Part shown: positions 43,508-51,551 of the stretch, piece after piece
How the letters are laid out: every line of letters starts with the position of its first letter
How positions within the stretch are numbered: position 1 is the first letter of the stretch
Source of the DNA: Alteromonadaceae bacterium M269
Lineage (GTDB): Bacteria > Pseudomonadota > Gammaproteobacteria > Enterobacterales > Alteromonadaceae
DNA: 64,000 nt
NCBI GenBank assembly: GCA_004353515.1
Contig: SMNZ01000006.1
Coordinates: 456,373 to 520,372 of the forward strand
Reading direction: 5' to 3'
Position numbers and translations under genes: made by a program
Notes under the pieces: generated by a model
Databases searched by the model: none
The model's input: the letters and a program-made list of their open reading frames with translations, nothing else
Told to the model about the DNA's origin: nothing

Positions 43508-43534
43508 CTTGTAGGAGCGGTCTTCAGCCGCGAA
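43508..43534 (+). repeat. REP-like element
   Basis: GTAGGAGCGGTCTTCAGCCG followed by CGAA, with internal CGG/CCG pairing, is a typical gammaproteobacterial REP sequence. It borders the GGDEF remnant. Beyond it, 43535-43768 is AT-rich with a small GTTGACAC/GTGCCAAC hairpin (43675-43693) and no gene. Confidence 0.7.
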
Positions 43535-43768
43535 TGTTACTCACCAAAAGATTAAGAGGGTTAGAGGGAAATTATTTTTTCTCTTTATTTTCAATTATTT
43601 AAATTAATTTTTGTTAGTGAAAGTCTACGCTGACCCCAGATATTTACTTTACCTAAATCTAGGCGTTGACACAATGTGCCAACAGCTCTTTAGGAAGTGA
43701 CTATTCCTTGTTTTTAGAACCACTTGATTCTGAAATCGGTCGGGTTATGAATCCATAGTAATTATTTT

Positions 43769-44044
43769 TTATCCATGTAAAGCAGTGAATATTGTTTTTG
43801 CGAGCCAAAAACCTTGAGTTGCTGCAGCTAAAAACAGCATAACCAGAAAGCCTTTACTATTTCCATTTTTTCCTAGGCCATAAATGAAAAAACCAACAGA
43901 TACATGGGTTCCAAACATTAATATTGGATCAAAAAAATCCCAATTATCTAATACTATGCTAGTGCTAATATAGAGTGTTAGCATTGAGAAAAAGAGCATG
44001 TTAAACGCTCTTTTATACTTAGTTATGTCTGATTTGCTGTTCAT
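43769..44044 (-). CDS. Small three-helix membrane protein, candidate immunity protein
   Basis: A 91-aa protein with a charged N-terminus (NSKSDITKYKRAFN) and three hydrophobic helices (about residues 15-34, 42-59, 66-86). AGGA lies upstream of its ATG. It is the last gene in the minus-strand peptide-export cluster, 190 bases after the third peptide gene. Bacteriocin immunity proteins are often small membrane proteins in this position; that role is inference and no family is recognised. Confidence 0.65.
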   Translation of the reverse strand: MNSKSDITKYKRAFNMLFFSMLTLYISTSIVLDNWDFFDPILMFGTHVSVGFFIYGLGKNGNSKGFLVMLFLAAATQGFWLAKTIFTALHG

Positions 44045-44233
44045 CAGCTTTAAATCCTTTATTCATGTTAATGAGTATAAGCAAGAATTCGTTACTTCTT
44101 TTCATCGGATTTCCCTACAAATGCAAATTGGTGTGCTACATTGATCTGACACTACTTTTTATACTCAGTCATATAGAAAAATTGTGACTATAGGTATACC
44201 CGTAGCCACAATTGTGAGGTGTTTTAACTTTTG

Positions 44234-44392
44234 TTAGTCTCGAAATGCTATCGATAAAAACGTAAACGTAGTTGTTCCAGCCGCTACGGCCAAACCAACT
44301 AAGGCTCCGGTTCCCAGGACAGGGCAGCCGCCACCAGATATTAATTTAGCTTGCTCGACACTAAGCTCTGAAATTTCAAATTTAGAATTCAT
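44234..44392 (-). CDS. Double-glycine leader peptide 1 (52 aa), SGG-GCPV type
   Basis: Short ORF: MNSKFEISELSVEQAKLISG then GGCPVLGTGALVGLAVAAG and a hydrophobic Thr/Phe-rich tail ending FRD. The first 21 residues match the double-glycine leader pattern (ELS..Q...ISGG) cleaved by C39 peptidases; the predicted mature peptide of about 31 residues starts GCPV and is hydrophobic. AAGGAAAACGAA precedes the ATG. It is the third of three tandem homologous genes downstream of a C39 ABC exporter. Candidate bacteriocin or signalling peptide. Confidence 0.85.
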   Translation of the reverse strand: MNSKFEISELSVEQAKLISGGGCPVLGTGALVGLAVAAGTTTFTFLSIAFRD

Positions 44393-44409
44393 TTCGTTTT
44401 CCTTATTTA

Positions 44410-44577
44410 TTAGCCAACTAGATCGCCAAATGCTGCATCCAAAAATGTAAGGGTAATACCAGCTGCTGTTATGCCTATACCCACTAAAGCTGCACCGCCA
44501 AGAACAGGGCAACCACCACCTGATACTACTTCAGTTTGCTTTTCACTTAATTCCGATACTTCAAAAACAATATTCAT
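44410..44577 (-). CDS. Double-glycine leader peptide 2 (55 aa), SGG-GCPV type
   Basis: ORF of 55 codons with a strong GGAGGT ribosome site. Leader MNIVFEVSELSEKQTEVVSG-G, predicted mature part GCPVLGGAALVGIGITAAGI followed by TLTFLDAAFGDLVG. It is very close to peptide 1: both have NxxFExSELS, SGGGCPVLG, ALVG and a TFL..AF near the end, so the two arose by duplication. Mature peptide about 34 residues with a single Cys at position 2, no net charge of note. Confidence 0.85.
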   Translation of the reverse strand: MNIVFEVSELSEKQTEVVSGGGCPVLGGAALVGIGITAAGITLTFLDAAFGDLVG

Positions 44578-44593
44578 GATACCTCCTAGACCA

Positions 44594-44767
44594 TTATATT
44601 TCGCGAATAACAGTTGCTAATGCGAATAAAGCTGCGCCACCGACAACTCCTGCTGCAATTGCAAGACCGGCGGCTACCGGACAACCACCTCCCGAAACCT
44701 CATTTAACTGATTTTCGGTTAATTCACTTATTGCCAATGTATTGACATTTTCTATATTTTGATACAT
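44594..44767 (-). CDS. Double-glycine leader peptide 3 (57 aa), SGG-GCPV type
   Basis: ORF of 57 codons, GGAGAT ribosome site. Leader MYQNIENVNTLAISELTENQ-LNEVSGG, predicted mature part GCPVAAGLAIAAGVVGGAAL-FALATVIREI. The leader keeps ISEL...Q and SGG, and the core keeps GCPV, but the rest diverges from peptides 1 and 2. The mature peptide is Ala/Gly-rich and helical, as in class II bacteriocins and microcins. First of the three peptide genes in transcription order. Confidence 0.85.
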   Translation of the reverse strand: MYQNIENVNTLAISELTENQLNEVSGGGCPVAAGLAIAAGVVGGAALFALATVIREI

Positions 44768-44801
44768 TTTTGTATCTCCATTTTTTAGTTAATTTGGAAT
44801 A

Positions 44802-44838
44802 GGAACAGGTGGTTTGCTTGATCGTTGCCACCGGTTCC
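44802..44838 (-). promoter_or_regulatory. Strong hairpin in the leader of the peptide genes
   Basis: GGAACAGGTGG (44802-44812) and CCACCGGTTCC (44828-44838) pair over 11 positions with one mismatch, just upstream of the peptide-3 ribosome site. A second perfect hairpin, GCTAAC/GTTAGC (44848-44866), precedes it in transcription order. They could set the ratio of exporter mRNA to peptide mRNA by processing or partial termination. Confidence 0.55.
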
Positions 44839-44966
44839 ACTCTAACTGCTAACTCAAATGGTTAGCCCTCATTTCGACACTGGTTTTATCGTTGAGTTTC
44901 CCATGTCGACTTGAAGTTCTTTGGGGTTAGTAATCAAAACTTTAGTGACTACAAAACCCATATATT

Positions 44967-45410
44967 TTAATGTAACTCTACAAGCTCAACGGCTCGTTTA
45001 AACGCAATATTGCTTGTGTTTTTTGACCAAGCTGATGCTGTTAGCTGTAGGTTTTTTTCTATCTCTTTTCCTCCTGCTAAAAACCGCTGGCCTGCAGCAG
45101 AGTGATAAAATGCAAGCACTTGACTTATCTCTTCTATTGAGAATGTATCAGCGTATAATTTTGCAATGTCTGCCTTTAAAGATGGACCTTCTTTTTTAAA
45201 TTCATTTTCAAATGCACTTAATGTTCTTTTTAGAATCGCTGGATTTGCATCTGGTGAATTATCCATAATTGATCGTTTGCTTTTTTGGAGTAAACCAACA
45301 ATGATTTGGTCGATGACTAGATTTACATTTAATAGCTCAAGTAACTCTGCCAATAACGTGCCTTTATCATCTTGCTTTTCACTAACTAACTTTATTTTTT
45401 CTGAATTCAT
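44967..45410 (-). CDS. DUF2059-like helical protein in peptide-export cluster
   Basis: A 147-aa all-helical protein. LKADIAKLYADTFSIEEISQVLAFYHSAAGQRFL is the hallmark of DUF2059-type proteins (positions about 78-112). Unlike most of them it has no signal peptide, beginning NSEKIKLVSEKQDDKGTLL. AAGGA precedes the ATG. It lies between the ABC exporter and the peptides and so probably assists the peptide pathway, perhaps as a chaperone or immunity factor; this is speculation. Confidence 0.72.
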   Translation of the reverse strand: MNSEKIKLVSEKQDDKGTLLAELLELLNVNLVIDQIIVGLLQKSKRSIMDNSPDANPAILKRTLSAFENEFKKEGPSLKADIAKLYADTFSIEEISQVLAFYHSAAGQRFLAGGKEIEKNLQLTASAWSKNTSNIAFKRAVELVELH

Positions 45411-45433
45411 AATCGGTCCTTATTAATCAACAA

Positions 45434-47665
45434 TTAAAATGCTGGCGCGTTAATTCCTGACGTCTTGCTTGGCTTTTTCTCATTCTGACTCGTAGTGTTT
45501 TCGATACCGATCACTTCTATATCAGCTTTTGAATCATGAGGTTTTAATTCACTGTCTAGTTCAACCTCAACTAGCTTGCCTTTATCCATCTTAATAATTC
45601 GGTCAGCCATACGAATTGTTTCAGGCCTATGCGCAATCACAACTCGTGTAATCCCCAAAGATTGAATGGATCTGTTGACGTTTTGTTCTGTTGCTACATC
45701 AAGGTGAGCCGTACCCTCATCCATAAACAATATACTCGGCTGTCTATATATAGCTCTCGCAAGCATGACTCTCTGTTGTTGTCCACCTGACAGCGATGAT
45801 CCCATATCACCGACTAATGTTTCGTAATTCATTGCCATTGCCATTATTTCATCGTGGATCATGGCACTTTTGGCTGCTTCGATAATTTTTTGCATATCGG
45901 CATGTGTATCAAAGAAAGCTATATTCTCTGCAATTGAGCCTGCGAATAAGTTATCTTCTTGCATTACCGCACCAACTTGGCGTCTAAAACTACTTATCCC
46001 GTATTGTTGCAGTGGCATGTCATCTACTAGCACCTGGCCACCTTTAGCTTGTAGTAACCCCATCATCACCTTTAGAAGAGTTGTTTTTCCACAGCCTGAG
46101 GCACCAACAATTGCAATGCTCTCTCCCACATTAATGCTTAAATTAATACCTTTAAGCACGTCTTCCGTGTCACTGCCATAGCTGTATGTAACGTCTCTGA
46201 GTTCTATTTGTCCTTCAACGGGGCTTCTTAGCACTGCTGAATGAGAATTGTCAGTGCCTATTTCTGTATCTGTGAGTGCAATATCTGCTATTCTATCAAG
46301 GTGAACGCCTAGTGACCGAAACTGTACTGCTCGATCTACAAGATCATTGGCATTGGCAAGGAAGTTTCGCCTGTAGGCCATATAGGCAAAAATCATCCCT
46401 ACAGTAAAACCCGAGCCTCCTAAGGCAAAAGTGATGAGAAGGTATATTACGATAATATTTTCTATGCCGAATAGTGAGCTATTTAGAGTCGAATACCAGA
46501 CTAACAATTTTTGAACGTAAGCGCGTTTATTGATTGAATCTGCGTTTTTGTTTCGCCAAAACCGTTCTCTTTCGTCTTCGCCACCGAATAACTTTAGGGA
46601 AATAATGCCCCTGGCACTTTCCATAAAAAGTGACTGAGCCTTAGCATTTGTGACTATGTCGCGCTCATTACTGGCCCTATAATGTTTATAAGTAGCCATA
46701 CGAATGCTGAAAAATAACAACCATGCTCCAAAAGAGATACTAGCCAACATTGGGCTGTATACATACATAAGGATAAGCGTTGTAAGGGCCATAACTCCGT
46801 CAAGTATGCCTGCAATGACGCCTTCGGAAAGTGCTTCTTCGATTGGCCTCATTGAAGCAAACCTTGAAACGAGGTCCCCTAAGTGGCGTTTTTCAAAGAA
46901 ATCGGCGGGCAATCTAAGTAAATGCCTAAAAAGGTTGCCCTCCATTTGAAAAGTCAGCATGCTCCCTAAGTATACGAGTATGTATCCTCTAACGGTTTGA
47001 GCAATTACGTTGATAATAGTAAACCCACCAAACCCAAGGGCTAAGACGAGCAAGAGGTCATGATCAAATGTTGGTAGTACTTCATCAATTGCAATTTGCA
47101 AATAGAATGGGCTTGCCAATAAAAAGGCCTGTAGAATTGCCGACAGTATTAAAACTTGAATAAGATTGCGCTTTAAACCAAAGATATTGCCTAGTAAATC
47201 GACTAATCGTAGTTTGACAGCGTCTTTGGCTTTTTTGAAATTAGATGTTGGTTCTAATTCTAGCGCGACACCAGTAAAGTGATCTGAAAACTCGTCTCTG
47301 GTATAGATGCACTCTCCAATTGCAGGATCTAGAATAACTATCTTGTTCTTTTTAACCGACTTAAGTACAACATAGTGATCCAAATCCCAATGAATGACCG
47401 CTGGCAGTCGTACTTGGTCGACACGAGGTAATGGTACTCGAATAGCTCTCGTTGTGAAGTCTAGCTTGGCAGCTATATCCATCATTGAGCGCAAGGTTGT
47501 ACCTTGCATGCTGACGGAAAATTTCCGTCTCAATGAGTTTAAATCTGTCTCCCGGCCATAATAGCCTGCAATCATTGCTATACAAGCTAAGCCACATTCA
47601 GTTGCCTCACTTTGCCTGATTATAGGGAGGCTTCTTTTGCTAGTTAGCTTAATTGGGTTGATCAT
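45434..47665 (-). CDS. Peptidase-containing ABC transporter (C39 bacteriocin-type exporter)
   Basis: A 743-aa exporter: N-terminal C39 peptidase with catalytic Cys in RQSEATECGLACIAMIAGYY (oxyanion Gln 18, Cys near 24), His in IHWDLDHYVVL and Asp in ILDPA. Six helices follow (about 170-450), then an ABC domain with Walker A GASGCGKTTLL, signature LSGGQQQRVMLARA, Walker B ILFMDEGTAHLD and H-loop VIAHRPE. All catalytic residues are present. It should cut double-glycine leaders and export the peptides encoded downstream. Its start overlaps the HlyD stop by four bases. Confidence 0.95.
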   Translation of the reverse strand: MINPIKLTSKRSLPIIRQSEATECGLACIAMIAGYYGRETDLNSLRRKFSVSMQGTTLRSMMDIAAKLDFTTRAIRVPLPRVDQVRLPAVIHWDLDHYVVLKSVKKNKIVILDPAIGECIYTRDEFSDHFTGVALELEPTSNFKKAKDAVKLRLVDLLGNIFGLKRNLIQVLILSAILQAFLLASPFYLQIAIDEVLPTFDHDLLLVLALGFGGFTIINVIAQTVRGYILVYLGSMLTFQMEGNLFRHLLRLPADFFEKRHLGDLVSRFASMRPIEEALSEGVIAGILDGVMALTTLILMYVYSPMLASISFGAWLLFFSIRMATYKHYRASNERDIVTNAKAQSLFMESARGIISLKLFGGEDERERFWRNKNADSINKRAYVQKLLVWYSTLNSSLFGIENIIVIYLLITFALGGSGFTVGMIFAYMAYRRNFLANANDLVDRAVQFRSLGVHLDRIADIALTDTEIGTDNSHSAVLRSPVEGQIELRDVTYSYGSDTEDVLKGINLSINVGESIAIVGASGCGKTTLLKVMMGLLQAKGGQVLVDDMPLQQYGISSFRRQVGAVMQEDNLFAGSIAENIAFFDTHADMQKIIEAAKSAMIHDEIMAMAMNYETLVGDMGSSLSGGQQQRVMLARAIYRQPSILFMDEGTAHLDVATEQNVNRSIQSLGITRVVIAHRPETIRMADRIIKMDKGKLVEVELDSELKPHDSKADIEVIGIENTTSQNEKKPSKTSGINAPAF

Positions 47666-48909
47666 AATTTTTGCCCTAGTGCTTGTAGAGGTTCAAGAAG
47701 CCAATTCCAAAAAGTGTACTGCTCTAGGACTATGTTTGCAGACAGTTGCATACCTGATTGAAGACTAATATCTTCTCCGTCGACTGTTACAGCTTGCTTT
47801 TCTATCTCAGCGGTCACTCTATAAGCTGGCCCACCTACTTGAAAAGGAGTACCCGCCTCACTTGGTGATAGGATAGAGTGAGTTACGTTGCTAATCTTAC
47901 CTTTATATGAACCAAATCTTTGATATGGAAAGGCAGAATACAATAGCCGAACTTCTTGTCCTTCCCGAACGAACCCGATTGCTTTACTAGGGACAAAGAG
48001 TTCTGCCTGCAATTTATTATCGGTAGGGAGAATGGTAAGAATTTGCTGTTGACTTCGTACACTTTGACCAATAGCTTTACTGGCAATAGATGCGATGCGA
48101 CCATTTACTGGGGCTTTTATGACGTAGCCTTTGCGTCCAATTAACTCAGTTGTACGTATATCTCCCTCTAAGACTTGCCCTTTTAATTGGGTTATCTGCG
48201 AGGCCAATCTGTTCGGTGAACTGGATAACTCTAGTTTTAGTAAGTTTAATCTCTCAACAGCTAAATCTAATTCTTGCAATCTGACTTTCTCTTGTGACTG
48301 TTGAGATAACCATGATTGGCGCTCGCGTTCTGATTCTGCTTGTGAAATAAGCCCTTTACTTAAAAGGTTTTGAATATTGTCATAGGCAGATTTAGCTGAT
48401 TTTGACATGTCTTGCTGAATTTCAATCTGAGCTTTAATTAATGTTATTTCACGTGAAGTTGCTTCTATCTCAGATTGAATCCGAGTTTGTTCGAATTGTT
48501 GTTGTTGTTCTGCGAGAGAAATTTGGTTTAATAAGTTTAGCTTTTGTTCGTTAAGCTTTTCCAGTGTTCTATCTTCTGTAGAATTTCCAATAGTGGAGGT
48601 TTGTTCAACTTGTATTTCTAGGAGAACATCACCTGCATTAACTACATCACCTTCATTGAAATGAAGTGTTTTAAGTGTTCCGGCTCTACCTGTTTGGATT
48701 TTAACAACACCGCCCTTAGAGGGAACTAGATAGCCGGTAACTTTTTCGGTACGGGTATAAACACCCGTTATCAGAATGACAACACTTAATAACAAAAGTG
48801 CAGCTAATATAGATGTAATTATTTTGTAAGAGAGTGGGGTTACGAGAAATACTCCACCATACATGCTACGTTTTTTAGCGCTAAATACTTCTTTTCTAAA
48901 TAAAGACAA
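47662..48909 (-). CDS. HlyD-family secretion adaptor
   Basis: A 415-aa membrane-fusion protein, TTG start: helix about residues 30-52 (KIITSILAALLLLSVVILITG), lipoyl domain (GRAGTLKTLHFNEGDVVNAGD), long coiled coil about 115-235, second lipoyl half GYVIKAPVNGRIASIASKAIG, then the beta-barrel. It is the periplasmic bridge between the C39 ABC exporter and an outer-membrane TolC encoded elsewhere. First gene of the peptide cluster. Confidence 0.93.
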   Translation of the reverse strand: MSLFRKEVFSAKKRSMYGGVFLVTPLSYKIITSILAALLLLSVVILITGVYTRTEKVTGYLVPSKGGVVKIQTGRAGTLKTLHFNEGDVVNAGDVLLEIQVEQTSTIGNSTEDRTLEKLNEQKLNLLNQISLAEQQQQFEQTRIQSEIEATSREITLIKAQIEIQQDMSKSAKSAYDNIQNLLSKGLISQAESERERQSWLSQQSQEKVRLQELDLAVERLNLLKLELSSSPNRLASQITQLKGQVLEGDIRTTELIGRKGYVIKAPVNGRIASIASKAIGQSVRSQQQILTILPTDNKLQAELFVPSKAIGFVREGQEVRLLYSAFPYQRFGSYKGKISNVTHSILSPSEAGTPFQVGGPAYRVTAEIEKQAVTVDGEDISLQSGMQLSANIVLEQYTFWNWLLEPLQALGQKL

Positions 48910-49437
48910 CGAACTTAATCCCTAATCCCTGTTACTGAAATAAAAGCAATATGTTAATTCAGTGAAATAATTATATTGCTACTACTAATGCTGAGCTTTT
49001 AATTTTTAATATCGCCCTCAAAGCTCGTTTTTAATAATTATGTTTGTGAATTTTTTTTACAAGTAACGATAAAATCACAAGTTTATCGAGTTTATAACAG
49101 TGGGTTATCTTCTGTTTTATAAGGACAGGTTTGATTGAAATTAATACAGTGGTTAGTTTAATAGTTACTAGTTTATTATTTAATGAAATATGAGAGCTAC
49201 TACCTTTATGACTATGTGGCTTTACAATGTAACTAATCGTTAGAAGTTATTAAGTATTTATGCGATTCCCTTGCTTATGAAACAGCTTTCCTATTCGTCA
49301 AAGTCTCAAAAAGTTCGAACTTCGTATGATATAGCGCACCATTAACACCACTAAAGCTGCTATTCGAAAGGAAGGTGCTTTTGGTGTTTGGAAGAAAATC
49401 CCCTCACAACAGACTAGTAATGAGGGTTGTCTTATCA
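48910..49437. other. AT-rich intergenic region upstream of the export operon
   Basis: The 528 bases hold no gene. They carry the presumed export-operon promoter (minus strand) in very AT-rich DNA and, near the right end, a decayed repeat of the tRNA-Thr terminator (49336-49385). A GTTCGAA at 49315 followed by GCACCA at 49336 looks vaguely like a tRNA 3' half. Confidence 0.5.
49336..49385 (+). repeat. Direct repeat, right copy
   Basis: Near-copy of 43197-43246, including the hairpin AAAGCTGCTATTC-GAAA-GGAAGGTGCTTT in decayed form. See the left copy. It marks the end of the peptide-export segment. Confidence 0.75.
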
Positions 49438-51207
49438 TTATTCGGGAATGTAAAACACGTTAGCTTGAAGTTCTCTTCCAATGCGTGTGTTATTTTTGAT
49501 GACTTTGCTTAGTGTTATGCCTTTAACCAACCTTTTTTCCAGTTTATTCAAGTCTCTTGTATGCCAGAATCTGTCGCCGTCTCTTAGAGCCGTAAATTGA
49601 CGAGAAAGCATTGTGGTAAAGAGTTCTCCGAGCTGTGAATCTTGTTCTGCTAATGGGGTTTCTGCAAGTCCACCTATCCACAAATCGATATCATCTACTG
49701 AGCCGTAGGTGTCTTGTAAGGCTTGGGCTAATTCAGCATCTGCGGTTATCTCGCTAAACTCTGTTATTCGGGTTAATCCCATGGCTTCTCTCGTATCATT
49801 ATATGAAGATAATCCATGATCGCGTCCACGTTGAATATTGAGTGACGGAAGATCAAGTCCTCCCTGACCTGGATTACCGAAGAGGAAATTCCTTAATGCG
49901 TCTACGACCTTGATGTCTATTTGTTGATGAGCTTGAGAAGCAAGGCCGCGAAAGATAGGTGCTAAATCATTGTTTGAGTTTAGGATACTTGGAGCAGTAA
50001 AGAATGCTTCTTTTAGATCAATATGGCCGTCGGTTATTTCTTGTCCGCGTTTATTTAATCTGAGTATTTGACCACTTAGCATACTATGCCCTAAACGGTA
50101 CGCTGCTGCCGAGAACTCATTGAAAATACTGGGATCAATACTGCTATCGTAGCCGCTATATGGTGCGATTGCATTAGGGCCAATAAGGGCAGGCAAGAAT
50201 TCATCGTAAGTGATGATTTGAAGTTCTGCTATAACAACTCTGCGTGCTGCTTGGAAGATTTCTTCGCCACTGGCGCCTTTCATTGAGTGTTTGAGTATGC
50301 GAGCAACGCGGTTATGTTCACGTACAAATAGTGTATGCATAGCCGCGAGACCTACTTGCTCATTGGCTCTAACATCACCAGCTAGGAATAAGGTTGTAGG
50401 GTCTGCAACGAATCCATTGGCGTTAGTGAGGTTGTCGGTATTAAACGGGAGCAAATTACCTTTACTAACTTTTAAGAAGGGGCTGTCTGGACCGACTCTT
50501 AACGCCATAGCTCGTTCTTCATCAGAACCATAAACGTTGGAGCCATCAATCCAACTGGTGATTTCGTTCTCCTGCTCTCTGGGGTTAGTAATGTCAGTTC
50601 CTGTAGATGAATCGAATATCGCTCTGCTAAAAGGAATAATCTGGACACCAGTGCCGGTTGGGTCAAAATGCGGGTCGCCGAGTGGAACAGCGATATTTGC
50701 TGTTTCTTGATTACCATCAGTTAGGTCGATGTCGTGATCAAGGAATTGCCCCCATTGCCACATAAAGTCGCTGGTGCCATAAGTGTTGAGAATGGATTCC
50801 TCTGGTTCTTGATTGACTATAGCGTTGCTAACTTCTCTGGCACTTGGCCTAAGTTCTCCAGCCAAGGCTGAAATCTCATCTTCATAATCAGACGGCGCGA
50901 AACGTTGTAAGTGAATAAAGGTTGCACCCCATTCGATGTTTTCGAGATTATTGCCACTCCCATCGTAGGTTCTTACCTCACGATCGTAGCGTTTATTGCC
51001 TTTGCGCCTTTTATTGTTGCGCTTAGAGCGCTCCGCTTCTATGCGCCTTTTATCGGTATCCTCAGTTATGCCCTGTGAGGAACGTGAGTCCTCACGCAAT
51101 TGGTTTGTATCGGGTTGATCTTCTGAACTAAAACTAGAGACTGATTGTAGACCGAGACAGCCAAAGGCTACCGCTGTAATTGAGAGTCGTTGGATGAGTT
51201 TTGCCAT
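49438..51207 (-). CDS. Animal-type haem peroxidase (peroxinectin-like), secreted
   Basis: A 589-aa protein with signal peptide (SITAVAFGCLGLQSVSSFSS) and a basic, low-complexity spacer (RRIEAERSKRNNKRRKGNKR), then an animal haem peroxidase domain. Distal haem His in WQWGQFLDHDIDLT, GLAAMHTLFVREHNRVA, proximal His in AAYRLGHSM, and NIQRGRDHGLSSYN. It should oxidise halides or organic substrates with hydrogen peroxide outside the cytoplasm. ATG 51207 preceded by AGGAAG is preferred over GTG 51222. Divergent from a response regulator. Its proximity to a halogenase locus is suggestive only. Confidence 0.93.
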   Translation of the reverse strand: MAKLIQRLSITAVAFGCLGLQSVSSFSSEDQPDTNQLREDSRSSQGITEDTDKRRIEAERSKRNNKRRKGNKRYDREVRTYDGSGNNLENIEWGATFIHLQRFAPSDYEDEISALAGELRPSAREVSNAIVNQEPEESILNTYGTSDFMWQWGQFLDHDIDLTDGNQETANIAVPLGDPHFDPTGTGVQIIPFSRAIFDSSTGTDITNPREQENEITSWIDGSNVYGSDEERAMALRVGPDSPFLKVSKGNLLPFNTDNLTNANGFVADPTTLFLAGDVRANEQVGLAAMHTLFVREHNRVARILKHSMKGASGEEIFQAARRVVIAELQIITYDEFLPALIGPNAIAPYSGYDSSIDPSIFNEFSAAAYRLGHSMLSGQILRLNKRGQEITDGHIDLKEAFFTAPSILNSNNDLAPIFRGLASQAHQQIDIKVVDALRNFLFGNPGQGGLDLPSLNIQRGRDHGLSSYNDTREAMGLTRITEFSEITADAELAQALQDTYGSVDDIDLWIGGLAETPLAEQDSQLGELFTTMLSRQFTALRDGDRFWHTRDLNKLEKRLVKGITLSKVIKNNTRIGRELQANVFYIPE

Positions 51208-51352
51208 AATAAACTTCCTCACTTTGAGTTACCTATAACGAACCTGTGGCTCACTAACGCGGGAGTTTGGGGTCTTTTGGACTGCTAATATCCTCACGTT
51301 GGAAGCAGATTATTCCGAGGACTTATCAAAACTATCTCCAAATTCGAGGTAT

Positions 51353-51469
51353 TTGTCGCAAACTGTATCAATGCTGATTGATGCCATTCGCTAAGAGTTA
51401 CGAAGAAGGAGTGCTCTCGAGGGGCAATGTTGGAATTAGCGTTGGAAAGTGACGACAATTTGCGACAAT
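51353..51469. promoter_or_regulatory. Putative response-regulator binding repeats
   Basis: Between the divergent peroxidase and response-regulator genes, TTGTCGCAAA (51353-51362) is the exact inverse of TTTGCGACAA (51459-51468). The second site also contains two CGACAAT units exactly 10 bases apart (51453-51459 and 51463-51469), the tandem, one-turn spacing used by OmpR-type regulators. The remaining bases of 51208-51551 look unremarkable. Confidence 0.5.
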
Positions 51470-51551
51470 CTTTGCGGTTATTGTGATATTTATTTGGGTA
51501 ATAGCGGGTTAAGCTAAGCTTATTCACTAGAGTCATAAATAGGTAGCGTTG

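Noticed and set aside
44234..44512. Long 92-residue version of peptide 1 reading into peptide 2
   Set aside because: The N-terminal 40 residues are peptide 2 in another frame; ATG 44392 with its own ribosome site gives a leader homologous to peptide 2.
45014..45426. Plus-strand frames over the DUF2059-like gene
   Set aside because: They are complements of a coherent minus-strand gene with a ribosome site and family motif.
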